Shown: positions 12,990-28,079, numbered from the stretch's first letter. The stretch: 64,000 bases of DNA from Auanema rhodensis (GCA_964057225.1 OZ059898.1:20127267-20191266); one strand, 5' to 3'. The notes: generated by a model not told the origin, from the sequence alone. Numbers and translations are program-made.

Positions 12990-14393
12990 TCTGATAACAC
13001 AGATCGACGCAGCTTAAAAATCCGCATCGAATGCACTATACTACATTGAGAAACGCTTAATACAAAAATTAGTTATGATCGTTTGGAAAATGATGCATTA
13101 GTGTATTTTGAGTTTCCATGTACACTCAACATTGCTTCCAAAAACATTTTGACAAAAATTTTTTCGAAAAATTTCAAAATAATTTCGCAAAAAGTAAATG
13201 TTTTTAGATTCTTTTTTTTAAGGCAAAAACGATGGACAATGTTATTCAATGAAAAAATTAATTCTTCAGGGTGAAAATCGAGGATATAAGTGTGAGCTTA
13301 TATCAGTTGATATCTCGGTGCATTTTTAAGCTAGCGCAAATCTGATAACACAGATCGACGCAGCTTAAAAATCCGCATCGAATGCACTATATTACATTGA
13401 GAAACGCTTGATATAAAAATTAGTTATGATCGTTTGAAAAATGATGCATTAGTGTTTTTTGAGTTTCCATGTACACTCAACATTGCTTCCAAAAACATTT
13501 TGACAAAAATTTTTTCGAAAAATTTCAAAATAATTTCGCAAAAAGTAGATGTTTTTAGATTTTTTTTTTCAAGGCAAAGACGATGGACAATGTTATTCAA
13601 CGAAAAAATTAATTCTTCAGGGTGAAAATCGAGGATATAAGTGTGAGCTTATATCAGTTGATATCTCGGTCCATTTTCAAGCTGGCGCAAATCTAATAAC
13701 ACAGATCGACGCAGCTTAAAATTCCGCAGCGAATGCACTATACTACATTGAGAAATGCTTGATATAAAAATTAGTTATGATCGTTTGAAAAATGATGCAT
13801 TAGTGTATTTTGAGTTTCCATGTACACTCAACATTGCTTCCAAAAACATTTTGACAAAAATTTTTTCGAAAAATTTCAAAATAATTTCGCAAAAAGTAAA
13901 TGTTTTTAGATTCTTTTTTTTAAGGCAAAAACGATGGACAATGTTATTCAATGAAAAAATTAATTCTTCAGGGTGAAAATCGAGGATATAAGTGTGAGCT
14001 TATATCAGTTGATATCTCGGTGCATTTTTAAGCTAGCGCAAATCTGATAACACAGATCGACGCAGCTTAAAAATCCGCATCGAATGCACTATATTACATT
14101 GAGAAACGCTTGATATAAAAATTAGTTATGATCGTTTGAAAAATGATGCATTAGTGTTTTTTGAGTTTCCATGTACACTCAACATTGCTTCCAAAAACAT
14201 TTTGACAAAAATTTTTTCGAAAAATTTCAAAATAATTTCGCAAAAAGTAGATGTTTTTAGATTTTTTTTTTCAAGGCAAAGACGATGGACAATGTTATTC
14301 AACGAAAAAATTAGTTCTTCAGGGTGAAAATCGAGGATATAAGTGTGAGCTTATATCAGTTGATATCTCGGTCCATTTTCAAGCTGGCGCAAA
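12990..14393 (+). repeat. Satellite A four-monomer block, copy 1 (10-monomer offset)
   Basis: Matches 16,500-17,903 at an offset of 3,510 bp, or 10 monomers. The rare ATTCCGCAGCGAATG occurs in both copies at 13,721 and 17,231, exactly 3,510 apart. The linked GAGAAATGC variant turns ACG into ATG and lengthens the apparent ORF to 73 codons. Only a handful of bases differ, for example GCTTAATAC against GCTTGATAC at the left end. Confidence 0.87.
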
Positions 14394-15095
14394 TCTAATA
14401 ACACAGATCGACGCAGCTTAAAATTCCGCATCGAATGCACTATACTACATTGAGAAATGCTTGATATAAAAATTAGTTATGATCGTTTGAAAAATGATGC
14501 ATTAGTGTATTTTGAGTTTCCATGTACACTCAACATTGCTTCCAAAAACATTTTGACAAAAATTTTTCCGAAAAATTTCAAAATAATTTCGCAAAAAGTA
14601 GATGTTTTTAGATTTTTTTTTTCAAGGCAAAGACGATGGACAATGTTATTCAACGAAAAATTTAATTCTTCAGGGTGAAAATCGAGGATATAAGTGTGAA
14701 CTTATATCAGTTGATATCTCGATGCATTTTTAAGCTAGCGCAAATCTGATAACACAGATCGACGCAGCTTAAAAATCCGCATCGAATGTACTATACTACA
14801 TTGAGAAACGCTTAATACAAAAATTTGTTATGATCGTTTGGAAAATGATGCATTAGTGTATTTTGAGTTTCCATGTACACTCAACATTGCTTCCAAAAAC
14901 ATTTTGACAAAAATTTTTTCGAAAAATTTCAAAATAATTTCGCAAAAAGTAAATGTTTATAGATTTCTTTTTTCAAGGCAAAGACGATGGACGATGTTAT
15001 TCAACGAAAAAATTAATTCTTCAGGGTGAAAATCGAGGATATAAGTGTGAACTTATATCAGTTGATATCTCGGTGCATTTTTACGCTAGCGCAAA

Positions 15096-17201
15096 TCTGA
15101 TAACGCAGATCGACGCAGCTTAAAAATCCGCATCGAATGCACTATACTACATTGAGAAACGCTTAATACAAAAATTTGTTATGATCGTTTGGAAAATGAT
15201 GCATTAGTGTATGTTGAGTTTCCATGTACACTCAACATTGCTTCCAAAAACATTTTGACAAAAATTTTTTCGAAAAATTTCAAAATAATTTCGCAAAAAG
15301 TAGATGTTTTTAAATTTCTTTTTTCAAGGCAAAGACGATGGACAATGTTATTCAACGAAAAAATTAATTCTTCAGGGTGAAAATCGAGGATATAAGTGTG
15401 AACTTATATCAGTTGATATCTCGGTGCATTTTTACGCTAGCGCAAATCTGATAACACAGATCGACGCAGCTTAAAAATCCGCATCGAATGCACTATACTA
15501 CATTGAGAAACGCTTAATACAAAAATTTGTTATGATCGTTTGGAAAATGATGCATTAGTGTATGTTGAGTTTCCATGTACACTCAACATTGCTTCCAAAA
15601 ACATTTTGACAAAAATTTTTTCGAAAAATTTCAAAATAATTTCGCAAAAAGTAGATGTTTTTAAATTTCTTTTTTCAAGGCAAAGACGATGGACAATGTT
15701 ATTCAACGAAAAAATTAATTCTTCAGGGTGAAAATCGAGGATATAAGTGTGAACTTATATCAGTTGATATCTCGGTGCATTTTTAAGCTAGCGCAAATCT
15801 GATAACACAGATCGACGCAGCTTAAAAATCCGCATCGAATGCACTATACTACATTGAGAAACGCTTGATACAAAAATTAGTTATGATCGTTTGGAAAGTG
15901 ATGCATTAGTGTATTTTGAGTTTCCATGTACACTCAACATTGCTTCCAAAAACATTTTGACAAAAATTTTTTCGAAAAATTTCAAAATAATTTCGCAAAA
16001 AGTAGATGTTTTTAGATTCTTTTTTTTAAGGCAAAAACGATGGACAATGTTATTCAACGAAAAAATTAATTCTTCAGGGTGAAAATCGAGGATATAAGTG
16101 TGAGCTTATATCAGTTGATATCTCGGTGCATTTTTAAGCTAGCGCAAATCTGATAACACAGATCGACGCAGCTCAAAAATCCGCATCGAATGCACTATAC
16201 TACATTGAGAAAAGCTTAATACAAAAATTTGTTATGATCGTTTGGAAAATGATGCATTAGTGTATGTTGAGTTTCCATGTACACTCAACATTGCTTCCAA
16301 AAACATTTTGACAAAAATTTTTTCGAAAAATTTCAAAATAATTTCGCAAAAAGTAGATGTTTTTAAATTTCTTTTTTCAAGGCAAAGACGATGGACAATG
16401 TTATTCAACGAAAAAATTAATTCTTCAGGGTGAAAATCGAGGATATAAGTGTGAACTTATATCAGTTGATATCTCGGTGCATTTTTAAGCTAGCGCAAAT
16501 CTGATAACACAGATCGACGCAGCTTAAAAATCCGCATCGAATGCACTATACTACATTGAGAAACGCTTGATACAAAAATTAGTTATGATCGTTTGGAAAA
16601 TGATGCATTAGTGTATTTTGAGTTTCCATGTACACTCAACATTGCTTCCAAAAACATTTTGACAAAAATTTTTTCGAAAAATTTCAAAATAATTTCGCAA
16701 AAAGTAAATGTTTTTAGATTCTTTTTTTTAAGGCAAAAACGATGGACAATGTTATTCAATGAAAAAATTAATTCTTCAGGGTGAAAATCGAGGATATAAG
16801 TGTGAGCTTATATCAGTTGATATCTCGGTGCATTTTTAAGCTAGCGCAAATCTGATAACACAGATCGACGCAGCTTAAAAATCCGCATCGAATGCACTAT
16901 ATTACATTGAGAAACGCTTGATATAAAAATTAGTTATGATCGTTTGAAAAATGATGCATTAGTGTTTTTTGAGTTTCCATGTACACTCAACATTGCTTCC
17001 AAAAACATTTTGACAAAAATTTTTTCGAAAAATTTCAAAATAATTTCGCAAAAAGTAGATGTTTTTAGATTTTTTTTTTCAAGGCAAAGACGATGGACAA
17101 TGTTATTCAACGAAAAAATTAATTCTTCAGGGTGAAAATCGAGGATATAAGTGTGAGCTTATATCAGTTGATATCTCGGTCCATTTTCAAGCTGGCGCAA
17201 A
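15096..17201 (+). repeat. Satellite A six-monomer block, copy 2
   Basis: Second copy of 9,480-11,585, identified by the same order of monomer types and the paired GCAGCTCAAAAATCC and GAGAAAAGCTTAATAC variants. Its last part overlaps the second copy of the 10-monomer-offset block, so the right end of this copy has two candidate parents within the array. Confidence 0.83.
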
Positions 17202-18254
17202 TCTAATAACACAGATCGACGCAGCTTAAAATTCCGCAGCGAATGCACTATACTACATTGAGAAATGCTTGATATAAAAATTAGTTATGATCGTTTGAAA
17301 AATGATGCATTAGTGTATTTTGAGTTTCCATGTACACTCAACATTGCTTCCAAAAACATTTTGACAAAAATTTTTTCGAAAAATTTCAAAATAATTTCGC
17401 AAAAAGTAAATGTTTTTAGATTCTTTTTTTTAAGGCAAAAACGATGGACAATGTTATTCAATGAAAAAATTAATTCTTCAGGGTGAAAATCGAGGATATA
17501 AGTGTGAGCTTATATCAGTTGATATCTCGGTGAATTTTTAAGCTAGCGCAAATCTGATAACACAGATCGACGCAGCTTAAAAATCCGCATCGAATGCACT
17601 ATATTACATTGAGAAACGCTTGATATAAAAATTAGTTATGATCGTTTGAAAAATGATGCATTAGTGTTTTTTGAGTTTCCATGTACACTCAACATTGCTT
17701 CCAAAAACATTTTGACAAAAATTTTTTCGAAAAATTTCAAAATAATTTCGCAAAAAGTAGATGTTTTTAGATTTTTTTTTTCAAGGCAAAGACGATGGAC
17801 AATGTTATTCAACGAAAAAATTAGTTCTTCAGGGTGAAAATCGAGGATATAAGTGTGAGCTTATATCAGTTGATATCTCGGTCCATTTTCAAGCTGGCGC
17901 AAATCTAATAACACAGATCGACGCAGCTTAAAATTCCGCATCGAATGCACTATACTACATTGAGAAACGCTTGATATAAAAATTAGTTATGATCGTTTGA
18001 AAAATTATGCATTAGTGTTTTTTGAGTTTCCATGTACACTCAACATTGCTTCCAAAAACATTTTGACAAAAATTTTTTCGAAAAATTTCAAAATAATTTC
18101 GCAAAAAGTAGATGTTTTTAGATTTTTTTTTTCAAGGCAAAGACGATGGACAATGTTATTCAACGAAAAAATTAGTTCTTCAGGGTGAAAATCGAGGATA
18201 TAAGTGTGAGCTTATATCAGTTGATATCTCGGTCCATTTTCAAGCTGGCGCAAA

Positions 18255-18955
18255 TCTGATAACACAGATCGACGCAGCTTAAAAATCCGCATCGAATGCA
18301 CTATACTACATTGAGAAACGCTTGATATAAAAATTAGTTATGATCGTTTGAAAAATGATGCATTAGTGTTTTTTGAGTTTCCATGTACACTCAACATTGC
18401 TTCCAAAAACATTTTGACAAAAATTTTTTCGAAAAATTTCAAAATAATTTCGCAAAAAGTAGATGTTTTTAGATTTTTTTTTCAAGGCAAAGACGATGGA
18501 CAATGTTATTCAACGAAAAAATTAATTCTTCAGGGTGAAAATCGAGGATATAAGTGTGAACTTATATCAGTTGATATCTCGGTGCATTTTTAAGCTAGCG
18601 CAAATCTGATAACACAGATCGACGCAGCTTAAAAATCCGCATCGAATGCACTATACTACATTGAGAAACGCTTGATATAAAAATTAGTTATGATCGTTTG
18701 AAAAATGATGCTTTAGTGTTTTTTGAGTTTCCATGTACACTCAACATTGCTTCCAAAAACATTTTGACAAAAATTTTTTCGAAAAATTTCAGAATAATTT
18801 CGCAAAAAGTAGATGTTTTTAGATTTTTTTTTTCAAGGCAAAGACGATGGACAATGTTATTCAACGAAAAAATTAGTTCTTCAGGGTGAAAATCGAGGAT
18901 ATAAGTGTGAGCTTATATCAGTTGATATCTCGGTCCATTTTCAAGCTGGCGCAAA
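18255..18955 (+). repeat. Satellite A two-monomer block with T-tract loss, copy 1
   Basis: The first monomer (18,255-18,604) is 350 bp because one T is missing from the T-tract near 18,475. The second has TTTCAGAATAATTTC and GATGCTTTAGTG. Both features recur at 20,711-21,411, offset 2,456 bp (seven monomers minus the shared lost base). The lost T is therefore inherited by duplication, which argues against a random homopolymer sequencing error at this site. Confidence 0.87.
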
Positions 18956-20710
18956 TCTAATAACACAGATCGACGCAGCTTAAAATTCCGCATCGAATGC
19001 ACTATACTACATTGAGAAACGCTTGATATAAAAATTAGTTATGATCGTTTGAAAAATGATGCATTAGTGTTTTTTGAGTTTCCATGTACACTCAACATTG
19101 CTTCCAAAAACATTTTGACAAAAATTTTTTCGAAAAATTTCAAAATAATTTCGCAAAAAGTAGATGTTTTTAGATTTTTTTTTTCAAGGCAAAGACGATG
19201 GACAATGTTATTCAACGAAAAAATTAATTCTTCAGGGTGAAAATCGAGGATATAAGTGTGAACTTATATCAGTTGATATCTCGGTGCATTTTTAAGCTAG
19301 CGCAAATCTGATAACACAGATCGACGCAGCTTAAAAATCCGCATCGAATGCACTATACTACATTGAGAAACGCTTGATATAAAAATTAGTTATGATCGTT
19401 TGAAAAATGATGCATTAGTGTATGTTGAGTTTCCATGTACACTCAACATTGCTTCCAAAAACATTTTGACAAAAATTTTTCCGAAAAATTTCAAAATAAT
19501 TTCGCAAAAAGTAGATGTTTTTAGATTTTTTTTTTCAAGGCAAAGACGATGGACAATGTTATTCAACGAAAAAATTAGTTCTTCAGGGTGAAAATCGAGG
19601 ATATAAGTGTGAGCTTATATCAGTTGATATCTCGGTCCATTTTCAAGCTGGCGCAAATCTAATAACACAGATCGACGCAGCTTAAAATTCCGCATCGAAT
19701 GCACTATACTACATTGAGAAACGCTTGATATAAAAATTAGTTATGATCGTTTGAAAAATGATGCATTAGTGTTTTTTGAGTTTCCATGTACACTCAACAT
19801 TGCTTCCAAAAACATTTTGACAAAAATTTTTTCGAAAAATTTCAAAATAATTTCGCAAAAAGTAGATGTTTTTAGATTTTTTTTTTCAAGGCAAAGACGA
19901 TGGACAATGTTATTCAACGAAAAAATTAATTCTTCAGGGTGAAAATCGAGGATATAAGTGTGAACTTATATCAGTTGATATCTCGGTGCATTTTTAAGCT
20001 AGCGCAAATCTAATAACACAGATCGACGCAGCTTAAAAATCCGCATCGAATGCACTATACTACATTGAGAAAAGCTTAATACAAAAATTAGTTATGATCG
20101 TTTGAAAAATGATGCATTAGTGTATTTTGAGTTTCCATGTACTTTCAGCATTGCTTCCAAAAACATTTTGACAAAAATTTTTTCGAAAAATTTCAAAATA
20201 ATTTCGCAAAAAGTAAATGTTTTTAGATTCTTTTTTTTAAGGCAAAAACGATGGACAATGTTATTCAACAAAAAAATTAATTCTTCAGGGTGAAAATCGA
20301 GGATATAAGTGTGAGCTTATATCAGTTGATATCTCGGTGCATTTTTAAGCTAGCGCAAATCTGATAACACAGATCGACGCAGCTTAAAAATCCGCATCGA
20401 ATGCACTATACTACATTGAGAAACGCTTGATATAAAAATTAGTTATGATCGTTTGAAAAATGATGCTTTAGTGTTTTTTGAGTTTCCATGTACACTCAAC
20501 ATTGCTTCCAAAAACATTTTGACAAAAATTTTTTCGAAAAATTTCAAAATAATTTCGCAAAAAGTAGATGTTTTCAGATTTTTTTTTTCAAGGCAAAGAC
20601 GATGGACAATGTTATTCAACGAAAAAATTAATTCTTCAGGGTGAAAATCGAGGATATAAGTGTGAGCTTATATCAGTTGATATCTCGGTCCATTTTCAAG
20701 CTGGCGCAAA

Positions 20711-21411
20711 TCTGATAACACAGATCGACGCAGCTTAAAAATCCGCATCGAATGCACTATACTACATTGAGAAACGCTTGATATAAAAATTAGTTATGAT
20801 CGTTTGAAAAATGATGCATTAGTGTTTTTTGAGTTTCCATGTACACTCAACATTGCTTCCAAAAACATTTTGACAAAAATTTTTTCGAAAAATTTCAAAA
20901 TAATTTCGCAAAAAGTAGATGTTTTTAGATTTTTTTTTCAAGGCAAAGACGATGGACAATGTTATTCAACGAAAAAATTAATTCTTCAGGGTGAAAATCG
21001 AGGATATAAGTGTGAACTTATATCAGTTGATATCTCGGTGCATTTTTAAGCTAGCGCAAATCTGATAACACAGATCGACGCAGCTTAAAAATCCGCATCG
21101 AATGCACTATACTACATTGAGAAACGCTTGATATAAAAATTAGTTATGATCGTTTGAAAAATGATGCTTTAGTGTTTTTTGAGTTTCCATGTACACTCAA
21201 CATTGCTTCCAAAAACATTTTGACAAAAATTTTTTCGAAAAATTTCAGAATAATTTCGCAAAAAGTAGATGTTTTTAGATTTTTTTTTTCAAGGCAAAGA
21301 CGATGGACAATGTTATTCAACGAAAAAATTAGTTCTTCAGGGTGAAAATCGAGGATATAAGTGTGAGCTTATATCAGTTGATATCTCGGTCCATTTTCAA
21401 GCTGGCGCAAA
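20711..21411 (+). repeat. Satellite A two-monomer block with T-tract loss, copy 2
   Basis: Copy of 18,255-18,955 with the same 350-bp first monomer and the same TTTCAGAATAATTTC second monomer. The following monomers do not stay in register with copy 1: the next one is the TTTCAGC subtype instead. The seven-monomer periodicity therefore holds only for part of the region. Confidence 0.85.
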
Positions 21412-22464
21412 TCTAATAACACAGATCGACGCAGCTTAAAATTCCGCATCGAATGCACTATACTACATTGAGAAAAGCTTAATACAAAAATTAGTTATGA
21501 TCGTTTGAAAAATGATGCATTAGTGTATTTTGAGTTTCCATGTACTTTCAGCATTGCTTCCAAAAACATTTTGACAAAAATTTTTTCGAAAAATTTCAAA
21601 ATAATTTCGCAAAAAGTAAATGTTTTTAGATTCTTTTTTTTAAGGCAAAAACGATGGACAATGTTATTCAACAAAAAAATTAATTCTTCAGGGTGAAAAT
21701 CGAGGATATAAGTGTGAGCTTATATCAGTTGATATCTCGGTGCATTTTTAAGCTAGCGCAAATCTGATAACACAGATCGACGCAGCTTAAAAATCCGCAT
21801 CGAATGCACTATACTACATTGAGAAACGCTTGATATAAAAATTAGTTATGATCGTTTGAAAAATGATGCTTTAGTGTTTTTTGAGTTTCCATGTACACTC
21901 AACATTGCTTCCAAAAACATTTTGACAAAAATTTTTTCGAAAAATTTCAAAATAATTTCGCAAAAAGTAGATGTTTTTAGATTTTTTTTTTCAAGGCAAA
22001 GACGATGGACAATGTTATTCAACGAAAAAATTAATTCTTCAGGGTGAAAATCGAGGATATAAGTGTGAGCTTATATCAGTTGATATCTCGGTCCATTTTC
22101 AAGCTGGCGCAAATCTAATAACACAGATCGACGCAGCTTAAAATTCCGCATCGAATGCACTATACTACATTGAGAAACGCTTGATATAAAAATTAGTTAT
22201 GATCGTTTGAAAAATTATGCATTAGTGTTTTTTGAGTTTCCATGTACACTCAACATTGCTTCCAAAAACATTTTGACAAAAATTTTTTCGAAAAATTTCA
22301 AAATAATTTCGCAAAAAGTAGATGTTTTTAGATTTTTTTTTTCAAGGCAAAGACGATGGACAATGTTATTCAACGAAAAAATTAATTCTTCAGGGTGAAA
22401 ATCGAGGATATAAGTGTGAACTTATATCAGTTGATATCTCGGTGCATTTTTAAGCTAGCGCAAA

Positions 22465-23868
22465 TCTGATAACACAGATCGACGCAGCTTAAAAATCCGC
22501 ATCGAATGCACTATACTACATTGAGAAACGCTTGATATAAAAATTAGTTATGATCGTTTGAAAAATGATGCTTTAGTGTTTTTTGAGTTTCCATGTACAC
22601 TCAACATTGCTTCCAAAAACATTTTGACAAAAATTTTTTCGAAAAATTTCAGAATAATTTCGCAAAAAGTAGATGTTTTTAGATTTTTTTTTTCAAGGCA
22701 AAGACGATGGACAATGTTATTCAACGAAAAAACTAGTTCTTCAGGGTGAAAATCGAGGATATAAGTGTGAGCTTATATCAGTTGATATCTCGGTCCATTT
22801 TCAAGCTGGCGCAAATCTAATAACACAGATCGACGCAGCTTAAAATTCCGCATCGAATGCACTATACTACATTGAGAAACGCTTGATATAAAAATTAGTT
22901 ATGATCGTTTGAAAAATGATGCATTAGTGTTTTTTGAGTTTCCATGTACACTCAACATTGCTTCCAAAAACATTTTGACAAAAATTTTTTCGAAAAATTT
23001 CAAAATAATTTCGCAAAAAGTAGATGTTTTTAGATTTTTTTTTTCAAGGCAAAGACGATGGACAATGTTATTCAACGAAAAAATTAATTCTTCAGGGTGA
23101 AAATCGAGGATATAAGTGTGAACTTATATCAGTTGATATCTCGGTGCATTTTTAAGCTAGCGCAAATCTGATAACACAGATCGACGCAGCTTAAAAATCC
23201 GCATCGAATGCACTATACTACATTGAGAAACGCTTGATATAAAAATTAGTTATGATCGTTTGAAAAATGATGCTTTAGTGTTTTTTGAGTTTCCATGTAC
23301 ACTCAACATTGCTTCCAAAAACATTTTGACAAAAATTTTTTCGAAAAATTTCAGAATAATTTCGCAAAAAGTAGATGTTTTTAGATTTTTTTTTTCAAGG
23401 CAAAGACGATGGACAATGTTATTCAACGAAAAAATTAGTTCTTCAGGGTGAAAATCGAGGATATAAGTGTGAGCTTATATCAGTTGATATCTCGGTCCAT
23501 TTTCAAGCTGGCGCAAATCTAATAACACAGATCGACGCAGCTTAAAATTCCGCATCGAATGCACTATACTACATTGAGAAACGCTTGATATAAAAATTAG
23601 TTATGATCGTTTGAAAAATGATGCATTAGTGTTTTTTGAGTTTCCATGTACACTCAACATTGCTTCCAAAAACATTTTGACAAAAATTTTTTCGAAAAAT
23701 TTCAAAATAATTTCGCAAAAAGTAGATGTTTTTAGATTTTTTTTTTCAAGGCAAAGACGATGGACAATGTTATTCAACGAAAAAATTAATTCTTCAGGGT
23801 GAAAATCGAGGATATAAGTGTGAACTTATATCAGTTGATATCTCGGTGCATTTTTAAGCTAGCGCAAA
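22465..23868 (+). repeat. Satellite A dimer HOR (702 bp), two copies
   Basis: 22,465-23,166 is repeated at 23,167-23,868. Each dimer has one monomer with GATGCTTTAGTG, TTTCAGAATAATTTC and TTAGTTC or CTAGTTC, followed by one with GATGCATTAGTG and TTAATTC. The same pair also stands at 18,605-19,306. Copy 1 has a private A to C change in the ACTAGTTC word near 22,731. Confidence 0.85.
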
Positions 23869-25974
23869 TCTAATAACACAGATCGACGCAGCTTAAAAAT
23901 CCGCATCGAATGCACTATACTACATTGAGAAAAGCTTAATACAAAAATTAGTTATGATCGTTTGAAAAATGATGCATTAGTGTATTTTGAGTTTCCATGT
24001 ACTTTCAGCATTGCTTCCAAAAACATTTTGACAAAAATTTTTTCGAAAAATTTCAAAATAATTTCGCAAAAAGTAAATGTTTTTAGATTCTTTTTTTTAA
24101 GGCAAAAACGATGGACAATGTTATTCAACAAAAAAATTAATTCTTCAGGGTGAAAATCGAGGATATAAGTGTGAGCTTATATCAGTTGATATCTCGGTGC
24201 ATTTTTAAGCTAGCGCAAATCTGATAACACAGATCGACGCAGCTTAAAAATCCGCATCGAATGCACTATACTACATTGAGAAACGCTTGATATAAAAATT
24301 AGTTATGATCGTTTGAAAAATGATGCTTTAGTGTTTTTTGAGTTTCCATGTACACTCAACATTGCTTCCAAAAACATTTTGACAAAAATTTTTTCAAAAA
24401 ATTTCAAAATAATTTCGCAAAAAGTAGATGTTTTTAGATTTTTTTTTTCAAGGCAAAGACGATGGACAATGTTATTCAACGAAAAAATTAATTCTTCAGG
24501 GTGAAAATCGAGGATATAAGTGTGAACTTATATCAGTTGATATCTCGGTGCATTTTTAAGCTAGCGCAAATCTAATAACACAGATCGACGCAGCTTAAAA
24601 ATCCGCATCGAATGCACTATACTACATTGAGAAAAGCTTAATACAAAAATTAGTTATGATCGTTTGAAAAATGATGCTTTAGTGTTTTTTGAGTTTCCAT
24701 GTACACTCAACATTGCTTCCAAAAACATTTTGACAAAAATTTTTTCGAAAAATTTCAAAATAATTTCGCAAAAAGTAGATGTTTTTAGATTTTTTTTCTC
24801 AAGGCAAAGACGATGGACAATGTTATTCAACGAAAAAATTAATTCTTCAGGGTGAAAATCGAGGATATAAGTGTGAGCTTATATCAGTTGATATCTCGGT
24901 GCATTTTCAAGCTAGCGCAAGTCTAATAACACAGATCGACGCAGCTTAAAAATCCGCATCGAATGCACTATACTACATTGAGAAACGCTTGATACAAAAA
25001 TTAGTTATGATCGTTTGAAAAATGATGCATTAGTGTTTTTTGAGTTTCCATGTACACTCAACATTGCTTCCAAAAACATTTTGACAAAAATTTTTTCGAA
25101 AAATTTCAAAATAATTTCGCAAAAAGTAGATGTTTTTAGATTTTTTTTTTCAAGGCAAAGACGATGGACAATGTTATTCAACGAAAAAATTAATTCTTCA
25201 GGGTGAAAATCGAGGATATAAGTGTGAGCTTATATCAGTTGATATCTCGGTGCATTTTCAAGCTAGCGCAAATCTAATAACACAGATCGACGCAGCTTAA
25301 AAATCCGCGTCGAATGCACTATACTACATTGAGAAACGCTTGATACAAAAATTAGTTATGATCGTTTGAAAAATGATGCATTAGTGTTTTTTGAGTTTCC
25401 ATGTACACTCAACATTGCTTCCAAAAACATTTTGACAAAAATTTTTTCGAAAAATTTCAAAATAATTTCGCAAAAAGTAGATGTTTTTAGATTTTTTTTT
25501 TCAAGGCAAAGACGATGGACAATGTTATTCAACGAAAAAATTAGTTCTTCAGGGTGAAAATCGAGGATATAAGTGTGAGCTTATATCAGTTGATATCTCG
25601 GTCCATTTTCAAGCTGGCGCAAATCTAATAACACAGATCGACGCAGCTTAAAATTCCGCATCGAATGCACTATACTACATTGAGAAACGCTTGATATAAA
25701 AATTAGTTATGATCGTTTGAAAAATGATGCATTAGTGTTTTTTGAGTTTCCATGTACACTCAACATTGCTTCCAAAAACATTTTGACAAAAATTTTTTCG
25801 AAAAATTTCAAAATAATTTCGCAAAAAGTAAATGTTTTTAGATTCTTTTTTTTAAGGCAAAAACGATGGACAATGTTATTCAACAAAAAAATTAATTCTT
25901 CAGGGTGAAAATCGAGGATATAAGTGTGAACTTATATCAGTTGATATCTCGGTGCATTTTTAAGCTAGCGCAAA

Positions 25975-28079
25975 TCTAATAACACAGATCGACGCAGCTT
26001 AAAAATCCGCATCGAATGCACTATACTACATTGAGAAAAGCTCAATACAAAAATTAGTTATGATCGTTTGAAAAATGATGCATTAGTGTATTTTGAGTTT
26101 CCATGTACTTTCAGCATTGCTTCCAAAAACATTTTGACAAAAATTTTTTCGAAAAATTTCAAAATAATTTCGCAAAAAGTAGATGTTTTTAGATTTTTTT
26201 TTCAAGGCACAGACGATGAACAATGTTATTCAACGAAAAAATTAATTCTTCAGGGTGAAAATCGAGGATATAAGTGTGAACTTATATCAGTTGATATCTC
26301 GGTGCATTTTTAAGCTAGCGCAAATCTGATAACACAGATCGACGCAGCTTAAAAATCCGCATCGAATGCACTATACTACATTGAGAAACGCTTGATACAA
26401 AAATTAGTTATGATCGTTTGGAAAATGATGCATTAGTGTATTTTGAGTTTCCATGTACACTCAACATTGCTTCCAAAAACATTTTGACAAAAATTTTTTC
26501 GAAAAATTTCAAAATAATTTCGCAAAAAGTAAATGTTTTTAGATTCTTTTTTTTAAGGCAAAAACGATGGACAATGTTATTCAACGAAAAAATTAATTCT
26601 TCAGGGTGAAAATCGAGGATATAAGTGTGAGCTTATATCAGTTGATATCTCGGTGCATTTTTAAGCTAGCGCAAATCTGATAACACAGATCGACGCAGCT
26701 TAAAAATCCGCATCGAATGCACTATACTACATTGAGAAACGCTTGATACAAAAATTAGTTATGATCGTTTGGAAAGTGATGCATTAGTGTATTTTGAGTT
26801 TCCATGTACACTCAACATTGCTTCCAAAAACATTTTGACAAAAATTTTTTCGAAAAATTTCAAAATAATTTCGCAAAAAGTGAATGTTTTTAGATTCTTT
26901 TTTTTAAGGCAAAAACGATGGACAATGTTATTCAACGAAAAAATTAATTCTTCAGGGTGAAAATCGAGGATATAAGTGTGAACTTATATCAGTTGATATC
27001 TCGGTGCATTTTTAAGCTAGCGCAAATCTGATAACACAGATCGACGCAGCTTAAAAATCCGCATCGAATGCACTATACTACATTGAGAAAAGCTCAATAC
27101 AAAAATTAGTTATGATCGTTTGAAAAATGATGCATTAGTGTATTTTGAGTTTCCATGTACTTTCAGCATTGCTTCCAAAAACATTTTGACAAAAATTTTT
27201 TCGAAAAATTTCAAAATAATTTCGCAAAAAGTAGATGTTTTTAGATTTTTTTTTTCAAGGCAAAGACGATGAACAATGTTATTCAACGAAAAAATTAATT
27301 CTTCAGGGTGAAAATCGAGGATATAAGTGTGAACTTATATCAGTTGATATCTCGGTGCATTTTTAAGCTAGCGCAAATCTGATAACACAGATCGACGCAG
27401 CTTAAAAATCCGCATCGAATGCACTATACTACATTGAGAAACGCTTGATACAAAAATTAGTTATGATCGTTTGGAAAATGATGCATTAGTGTATTTTGAG
27501 TTTCCATGTACACTCAACATTGCTTCCAAAAACATTTTGACAAAAATTTTTTCGAAAAATTTCAAAATAATTTCGCAAAAAGTAAATGTTTTTAGATTCT
27601 TTTTTTTAAGGCAAAAACGATGGACAATGTTATTCAACGAAAAAATTAATTCTTCAGGGTGAAAATCGAGGATATAAGTGTGAGCTTATATCAGTTGATA
27701 TCTCGGTGCATTTTTAAGCTAGCGCAAATCTGATAACACAGATCGACGCAGCTTAAAAATCCGCATCGAATGCACTATACTACATTGAGAAACGCTTGAT
27801 ACAAAAATTAGTTATGATCGTTTGGAAAGTGATGCATTAGTGTATTTTGAGTTTCCATGTACACTCAACATTGCTTCCAAAAACATTTTGACAAAAATTT
27901 TTTCGAAAAATTTCAAAATAATTTCGCAAAAAGTAAATGTTTTTAGATTCTTTTTTTTAAGGCAAAAACGATGGACAATGTTATTCAACGAAAAAATTAA
28001 TTCTTCAGGGTGAAAATCGAGGATATAAGTGTGAGCTTATATCAGTTGATATCTCGGTGCATTTTTAAGCTAGCGCAAA
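25975..28079 (+). repeat. Satellite A trimer HOR (about 1,053 bp), two copies
   Basis: 25,975-27,026 is repeated at 27,027-28,079. The first monomer of each trimer has AAAAGCTCAATAC, the TTTCAGC form and GATGAAC. The second is GGAAAATG and the third is GGAAAGTG. Copy 1 is one base shorter because its first monomer (25,975-26,324) lost a T from the T-tract. The second copy overlaps the start of the 27,377-bp long-range duplication. Confidence 0.88.
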
